From: Periconia sp. R9002
Lineage: Eukaryota; Ascomycota; Dothideomycetes; Pleosporales; Periconiaceae
Assembly: GCA_023627715.1 (NCBI GenBank)
Contig: JAMAHW010000113.1
Span: 43,495-107,494 of the forward strand
Reading direction: 5' to 3'
Length of the DNA stretch: 64,000 bases
Shown here: piece after piece, positions 57,766 through 64,000 of the stretch
Layout of the letters: every line of letters begins with the position of its first letter
Position numbering within the stretch: position 1 is the stretch's first letter
The notes under the pieces: generated by a model
Seen by the model: the letters and a program-made list of their open reading frames with translations, nothing else
What the model was told of the DNA's origin: nothing
Database searches by the model: none
Program-made: the position numbers and the translations under genes

Positions 57766-58675
57766 AAGTCTATTCAGTATTGATTTGGAGCTGATTCTAG
57801 TTCATGGCTTCGAAGAAACGTGCTGTTCCCTTTTTTCTCATCCAGTTCTGTTGTTCTCTTTTTTCGTTTCACTCAAACTATAATGATGAACCTAACGTTT
57901 GGAAGGAAAAGAAGCGCAAACCCACCTGGTGCGACATCTATGGCCAAAACTTTTCAGCTGTCACATCAGGTAAGTTATTCCCTCGCCACTTTCAGATACA
58001 AAGTCCAAGTGCAATCGCTACCTGGAAAAAATTCCGACTACAGGGGTATGGCCCGTTGCTGGTCCACTCTCTACACCGCAGGATCCATTGGCGTTGTGAA
58101 GTACCCTGTAATTGCATATCTTCTAACCAACGAATGATACCAGCCGGAAGAAAGGCAGGTAAAGTTTTTGGTGAATCTGCTTGAGCTTCGGGCCTGCTTT
58201 CCTAATTTAGGTGGTATGTCTATCTGACTACGAACCACGTCGTTTTGCTTTTCTCGTATTTTCCTTTTGTTGAAGGCAATATTTTCTCAAATTGACCGGA
58301 ATCCAATCAGTTGCCACTCCATCAGGAGGGTGTAGATGTTGGAGTGAGCCTAAAAGGTGCATTTACGCCACCCACTAGTGTAGGCAGCGGATGAGAGAGC
58401 CAGCCAATAATATTAAACGTAATCCCCGGTCAATACTTACATATATTGTATAATCCACCTTGCTCCCGTTCACAAAAACACAATATGAGTGCCTCTCACC
58501 GTCAACTACTGCCCTCGCCCTACGGAGGTTAATGGGAACAGTTATCAGCGCCAAAAGGGACCTAGTAGAAAAGAAAGAGAATATCGAATACGTGTGAAGT
58601 ATGCCGCCAGCAGAAGTCGAAAGTAAGAACGTAGTAAACTAGCAAGGAATGCACTAGTAAGCCGACTAACTAAGG
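57766..58675. other. Transition zone between last gene and retroelement
   Basis: About 0.9 kb. An open frame at 57820-58137 contains KVQVQSLPGKNSDYRGMARC, faintly like a mitochondrial-carrier matrix loop, but the P-x-(D/E)-x-x-(K/R) signature is missing, so I do not call a gene. The right part becomes A+T-richer toward the LTR. Confidence 0.45.
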
Positions 58676-58874
58676 TGTAGTATAGTAGAGAGCTACTAAA
58701 ATATACGGTATATACTAAATGAAATACATTCTATAAATATCCCCTAATAGAAACACGTAAGGTTAGGCGAAAGTATAAAAACCTCCGGAACAGCCGATCT
58801 GCGCATAAAGATTTAGTTAATCTTATAAGAATGCTGCCAGAAGAAGCTACTAATAATCTTCTTATATAATTACA
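58676..58874 (+). repeat. Candidate 5' LTR of the Gypsy element
   Basis: A 199 bp segment starting TGTAG and ending ATTACA (TG...CA ends), with a TATAAAAACC promoter-like word near 58768. Three bases after it stands TGGGGGTGAT (58878-58887), in the position and form of a primer-binding site (TGG pairs with tRNA CCA). The 3' LTR would lie outside the window, so the boundaries cannot be confirmed. Confidence 0.45.
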
Positions 58875-61800
58875 GGCTGGGGGTGATATTCTAGTAATAG
58901 TAAAGCACGTTTAAGATGCTAACTTACTATTATAATTATAGCTTATGCTAGAGACTTAGCTCTAGTATAAGCTTCTATATAGTTAGGATATACTATTATT
59001 CTTATTAATTTCTTAAAGTCCTTATCTTAACTTTTTAGTATACGCAACAGCTTCTTAGCGTACCTTACTATTGCAGGCGTATAGTTCTACTAATAAAGAG
59101 TTAGCTTATCTTACTTCTCTAGAAGTAAATATTTTTTTAAGATATTAAACTAAGTATCTTAAGCTATACTATACTATAGTATTAGTTAAGCCTTAACTAT
59201 AAATTATAAAACCTTCTAAGTAGACTACTATTAGTAAAGATAATACTCTTATAAGAGATTTACTAACTACGTATTTTATAAATAAGTATTACCTCTAGCT
59301 ATTTTTTTATAAGAAATATTTCTTAGAGGATATAGTAAAACTAATAGTAGATAATTAGAAAATATCTTACTATTTACTATTACTATTAAATACTATATAT
59401 TATAATCCTAAAAATAGAGTACGCTTAACCTATTAGTTATATACTAGTAGAGGATAATTAAGGCTTAGACATTTTATAAGTAAACTAAGTAGACTAAAGT
59501 TATATAACTACTTATTTATAAGCGTTTATTAGTAAGCGCTTAGCTATAAGCGCTTATATATAATTACTTACTAATAAGTACTTATATATAAGCACTTACT
59601 TATAAGCGCTAGAACTAAGGATTCCTTCCTATATATAATCTAAGTAAGATGCCTTTATAGCGTCTTATATTTACTCTAAGTTATAACCTACTTCTTAAAA
59701 ATATAACTTATTAATAACTATCTATCTTATTATCTAATTATCTATACTTCTACCCTAGTTATACGTAAAAATTAACTTAAAATTTTTAAGACCTTAATAT
59801 TATAAATACCTTTACTATATCTAGACTTAGAAGTATAGACGCTCCTACCCTTACCCCTAAAGTAGATACTAATATATAGGAAAAAAGAACTCCTACTAAT
59901 ATTAAAGTAAAGTAGCCTAATACCTACTATAGTAAATAAACTAAGCTAAACTAGTAAATCTTTTAACTAGAACTCTACTTTAAATTTAATAAAAAGATTA
60001 ATATAATTAAAAAAGCCTATATTACTACTACGTATATACGTAGCGACGCCTATAAGTAGGTTACACTATATCTTACTTAATACCTTAAAACTAAATATAA
60101 AGAAGAAAATACTAGGCTCTTTAAAAACTAAAAAATATTTAAAAAGAAACTTTATTAAGTTTTTAGAGTCTCTAATAAGAAAAATAAAGCTATATATAAA
60201 CTTTAGAAACTCTATTAAACTTATATAATTACTAACTATACTATTAAGTTTTAGCACTACGCTATCTAAACTAATTAGAATAAAAACGCTCTTATAACAC
60301 TATACTAATAAAGACTTAAACCTAAAGTTTAAAAAAAACTTATAAAGTTTAGAGTAGTAATTAATATATTATAAAAAATATATAAAAAGACTATCTATAT
60401 TAATAATAATCTATTTAAGTTAAATATAAAAATCTATAAAGGATAAGAATATTATAGTACTTATAGAAACTCTAACGCTAAAGCTTTACGCTATTTTCTA
60501 TAAAAAAAAAATAAGTAGTACCTATATAGCTATAATAAAAACTATATTTTTAAGAAATAAACTAGACTTATAATATTAACGCTATATAAAGTAAGGGCCT
60601 AACTAAAAGAGATAGAAAAAATAATAAGTAAAAAGGTAAAGACTCTAAAAGAATTACTTACTATAGATATAGTAAAACTAGCTATATTATATAGAACTAC
60701 TATTTAAAAAATAAAGTTCTCTAGTATATTAATATTATAGTTAAGAATATAGATTAAGATAGTACTATAAAAGAATCTAAATAGAAAGTTATCCTTAATA
60801 ATAAGCTAAGAGAAGGACGCCTTTTTACTAACTACTCTAATAAAGAAGAATCTTAAAGCGCGCCTAATAGTATATACTTTAGATATTATAAAGAAAAAAA
60901 TAACGCTTTCTAAAATAAAAGATAGAAAGAGTATTAACGCTTTAAGTAGAATAATATAATAAGTAATAATAAGAGCTATAAGAGTAATAAATTTTATAAA
61001 AAATAGAAAAAGTAGCGTTACTAAAAACTCTAAAAATTTAATAGAAATAGATAAGAAATAAGAAAAATCTAGTAAAATAATAACGTTTAGGTTAATTTAA
61101 AATAAGAGAAAAGCCTAGAAGGCTCTATTTAGTATAATAGTAAAGAAATTATAAAATAAGTAGAAAACTTTTAAGTAAAAAAAGAAGATAAGAAATATAA
61201 AAATATAGTAGAAAAACTAGCTAACTATAAGAATACACTAATCTAGAGTATCTTAAAATTCCTAAATAAAGTATAAGTTCTAGAGTTCCTAAAAAAGAAA
61301 CCTAGTTATAACCTTATACTCTTAGCATGTTATAGTAGCTACTCTATTAACCTATAAAATATAAACTATAGAGTACTCTACTTTACTACGTATTACTATA
61401 ATAATTATTAGAAACATTTATATAATAAATAAGCTACCTACTTTCTAAGGGTTCCTAAAAAAATATATAGGAAGGAGTAGAATTAGTATAAAAATAATAT
61501 ATACCTACTATACTTATATAATAAGCAACTATACGTATACTTCTCTAAGGCTACTATAGAAAAAGTTATTAATATATAGATTATTATAAATTACTAGTAT
61601 TAAGTAGAGAATTAGTAAACTTACCTAAATAACGCTTATACTACTTACTATAGAGTAAAAAGTATTAATAGATTTAAAACTATAATACTTTTTTTAGGCT
61701 AATAACCTATACTAGAGCTATAAAAAATAAATCTATTTATACTACTATAGTAGCTATAGAGAAACTAATTTAGCTTATAGTTAAGCTAAATAGTTATTAA

Positions 61801-64000
61801 TTTAGAGCACTAATTAACTTAAAATCTAATATTAATTTAGTTTCTAAAAACGTAGTAAGAAGAGTAGGACTCTCTATATAACCTAAGAACTAAAGATACT
61901 AAGTTATAGCTATTACTAAAAAGCGTTTACCTAAAAAAACTAAAGTAGATATAAAAATAAACCCTACGTTTATAATAATTAATAAATACTAAAAAGAGAT
62001 AATCCTAGATATTTTAAAAATAGCTACCTTTAATATTATACTAAGACTCCCCTAGTTATAAAAGTATAATCTATAAATAAATTAGTTTAAAAGGACACTT
62101 TTATTTATAAATTATACCTATATATATAATTTAAAGCTTATACGCTGTAAGCTATAAGTAATAGATAAGAAAACTATTAATATAATATAGAAGGCTTTAC
62201 CTAAAACGTACCTAAAAAGAGTAGTTAACTTCTTAAGTACTAACTAGTTATTAAATTATAAAGAAAAAGTTAAAAAGAAAAATATAACTTCTAAAGTCCC
62301 TATATAGTATTAGAAGTACATAAGATTATTTAAGGACTTAGAGCCTAAACTTAAGCTACCTAAGTATTAGCCCTAAAACTATAAGATAGTCCTAAAAAAT
62401 AAAATAAGGCTAACGTTTAACCTATTACGCCTAAAATCTAAGTTAGAGCTAATAGCTATAAGAAAGTATATTAATAAATAACTTAAAAAAAGATATATAT
62501 AACTATTAAAATTACTAGTAGTACATAAAATACTATTTATAGAAAAGAAAAATAAGAAGTTATAAATATATATAAATTTTTATAAGATAAATAATAATAC
62601 TATAAAAAATAAGTACCTACTACCTAATATTAAAAAACTATAACACTAACTTATAAAAGCTAAAATCTTTATAGCACTTAATCTAAAAGAAAGGTTTTAC
62701 TTTATATAAATAAAGAAAGATAAAAAATAGAAAACTATATTTTACACCTACTATAAATACTTTAAGTATATAGTTATACTTTTTAGACTTACTAACGTAC
62801 TAACTACTTTCTAAGCTTTAATTAATAACGTACTTAGAAAAAAGTTAGATATCTTTATACTTATATACTTAGATAATATTTTAATTTTCTTAAAAAGCAA
62901 ATAAGATTATAAAGAGTATATACACTAGGTACTCTAAAAGCTATAAGAAGCTAATCTAAAAGTCTAGCTAAAGAAATATAAGTTCTATAAAAAATAAGTT
63001 AAATTCTTAGAGTTTATTATCTAAGAGAGAGTAGTTAAATAAGACCTAAAGAAAGTATAAGTAGTTAAAAACTAGCTAATACCCTAGAACGTTAAAGATA
63101 TATAATTATTTATAGGATTCTATAACTTTAATAAAAAGTTTATTAAAAACTTCTTTAGAATATTAATACTACTTATAAAGCTTATAAAAAAAAAATAAGC
63201 CTTTTATTAAAAATAGAAGAAAGAAAATACTTTTTAGATACTAAAAAAAGTATACGTCTCCGCCCTAGTACTAGCTATATTCTAATTAGAAAAACCTCTA
63301 AAAATAGAAATAGACGCTTTAAACTTTACTCTTAAAGTATATATTATATAAAAAAAAAATAGGAAATAGTAACTTATAGCCTACTACTCTTAAAAGTTTA
63401 CGCTAGCTAAAGAAAACTATAATATTTATAATAAAAAACTACTTATAATAGTTAACGCTATATAATACTAAAAAATATACTATAAAAGCTATTTAGAGCT
63501 TACTATCTATATAAACTATAAAAACCTAGCTATATTTATAATAATAAAAATACTAAGCTAAAAATAAGTATAATAAGTAAAAACGTTAGGATAATACTAG
63601 TTTAAAATAATTTATACTCTAGAAAAAGATAATAGAAAAGCTAACGCTCTAAGTAGAAAAACTAATATAGTAAGTAAAAAAATAGAAAATATATAAGCTT
63701 TACTAAAATAAAATAAAGATAGAACTATAGGACTAGCCTAGGTTAGAAACGTAAATATAATACTATAAATTACTAATAAAGTACTAGAAAAATAGTAAAA
63801 TAAGATTATACGTTAATTCTATAATAACCTACTATATAGATATCTAAGAATTTATAAAATAATTAAACTAATATAAAGGAACTATAACTTTCTAAATATA
63901 AGAAAAAAGATTATAGAGTACATCTATATATATAATAAATATAAAAAGAATAAATATAATATATATATACTATATAGAGAAATATAATTAATACTAATAC
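61801..64000 (+). pseudogene. Gypsy pol remnant (protease, RT, RNase H, integrase part)
   Basis: One continuous reading frame (codons starting at 61801, 62521, 63061 and 63841 are all in the same phase), interrupted by many TAA and TAG codons but, as far as I could read, by no frameshift. The stops fall where Gln (CAA/CAG) or Trp (TGG) are expected, as RIP transitions produce. The integrase core and 3' LTR are beyond the window. Confidence 0.85.

Larger units (their letters stand above)
58676..64000 (+). mobile_element. RIP-mutated Ty3/Gypsy LTR retrotransposon (partial)
   Basis: Extremely A+T-rich, with CA and TG dinucleotides almost absent from ~59 kb onward, the hallmark of RIP (CpA to TpA on both strands). 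Translating frame 1 of the plus strand and ignoring stops gives pol in order. Protease remnant: around 61801 (RALIN, then LVSKNVVRRVGLSI), with the catalytic Asp position read as Asn. Reverse transcriptase: 62521-63020 (TIKNKYLLPNIKKL; FRLTN; IYLDNILIF, matching YLDDILIF). RNase H: about 63061-63660 (FIGFYNFNKKFIKNF; LIAYYS; NYNIYNKKLL; KANALSRK). Integrase zinc-binding region: 63815-64000 (RNYNFLNIRKK; NKYNIYIPYREI), where His and Cys positions read as Tyr. The domain order RT-RH-INT defines Ty3/Gypsy. gag should lie in 58.9-61.5 kb but is not recognisable. The copy is dead and runs off the window. Confidence 0.92.

Noticed and set aside
57820..58137. Possible mitochondrial-carrier fragment (DYRGMARC)
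   Set aside because: Only one short loop-like match, carrier signature absent, and the apparent GTAAGT...TTTCAG segment inside is 27 nt, too short for an intron.
60066..60257. 63-residue minus-strand frame in the A+T-rich region
   Set aside because: Phe/Ile/Lys-rich translation of RIP-mutated sequence, antisense to the retroelement.

Overview
This is a stretch of nuclear genome from a filamentous ascomycete (Pezizomycotina). The genes carry short GT-AG introns, the proteins are typically fungal (DASH subunit Spc19, the atypical Hsp70 Ssz1, a siderophore-type MFS transporter, a Zn2Cys6 protein), and the last 5 kb is an extremely A+T-rich retrotransposon with the marks of repeat-induced point mutation (RIP). 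The class cannot be fixed from the sequence; Dothideomycetes or Leotiomycetes would fit. I support 19 protein-coding genes, a low density, with several gene-free gaps of 1-6 kb.

Layout. 0.1-1.5 kb: divergent ATP18 (F-ATP synthase subunit j) and SPC19. 1.5-7.3 kb: a gene-free region with degraded, probably transposon-derived sequence. 7.3-13.5 kb: a large leucine-rich-repeat protein, then the PP1 catalytic subunit. 15.3-19.1 kb: three minus-strand genes, a disordered protein with a C-x-H/CxxC motif, ATP16 (F1 delta) and a small C-terminally membrane-anchored protein. 20.7-24.2 kb: a secreted six-cysteine protein (effector-like) and a Zn2Cys6 protein built from in-frame minisatellite repeats, separated by diverged non-coding repeats. 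26.5-29.4 kb: a large F-box-like protein with a Cys/His-rich N-terminus and a SUMO-interaction-like motif. 29.4-35.1 kb: a 5.7 kb gene desert with microsatellites and two diverged repeat copies. 35.1-43.2 kb: three minus-strand genes, a siderophore-iron-type transporter, a four-exon protein with a possible ADP-ribosyltransferase-like R-S-E arrangement, and a disordered unknown protein. 45.1-57.8 kb: the most conserved block, with an F-box protein, divergent SSZ1/RRP40, cytosolic aspartyl-tRNA synthetase DPS1, a Gemin2-like protein and a class III PLP aminotransferase. 58.7-64.0 kb: a RIP-mutated Ty3/Gypsy element running off the right edge.

How they work together. Most genes are dispersed housekeeping functions: mitochondrial ATP synthase (ATP18, ATP16), chromosome segregation (SPC19, PP1), translation and co-translational folding (SSZ1, DPS1), RNA processing (RRP40, Gemin2-like). 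No biosynthetic cluster, CRISPR array, tRNA or rRNA gene was recognised. The least explained items are the R-S-E protein at 37.7-39.8 kb, the heptad-repeat Zn2Cys6 protein at 23.2-24.2 kb, the F-box/SIM protein at 26.5-29.4 kb, and the retroelement whose pol frame is interrupted only by stop codons. Exon boundaries were set by hand from splice consensus and frame continuity; all family names rest on pattern recognition, not on a database search.
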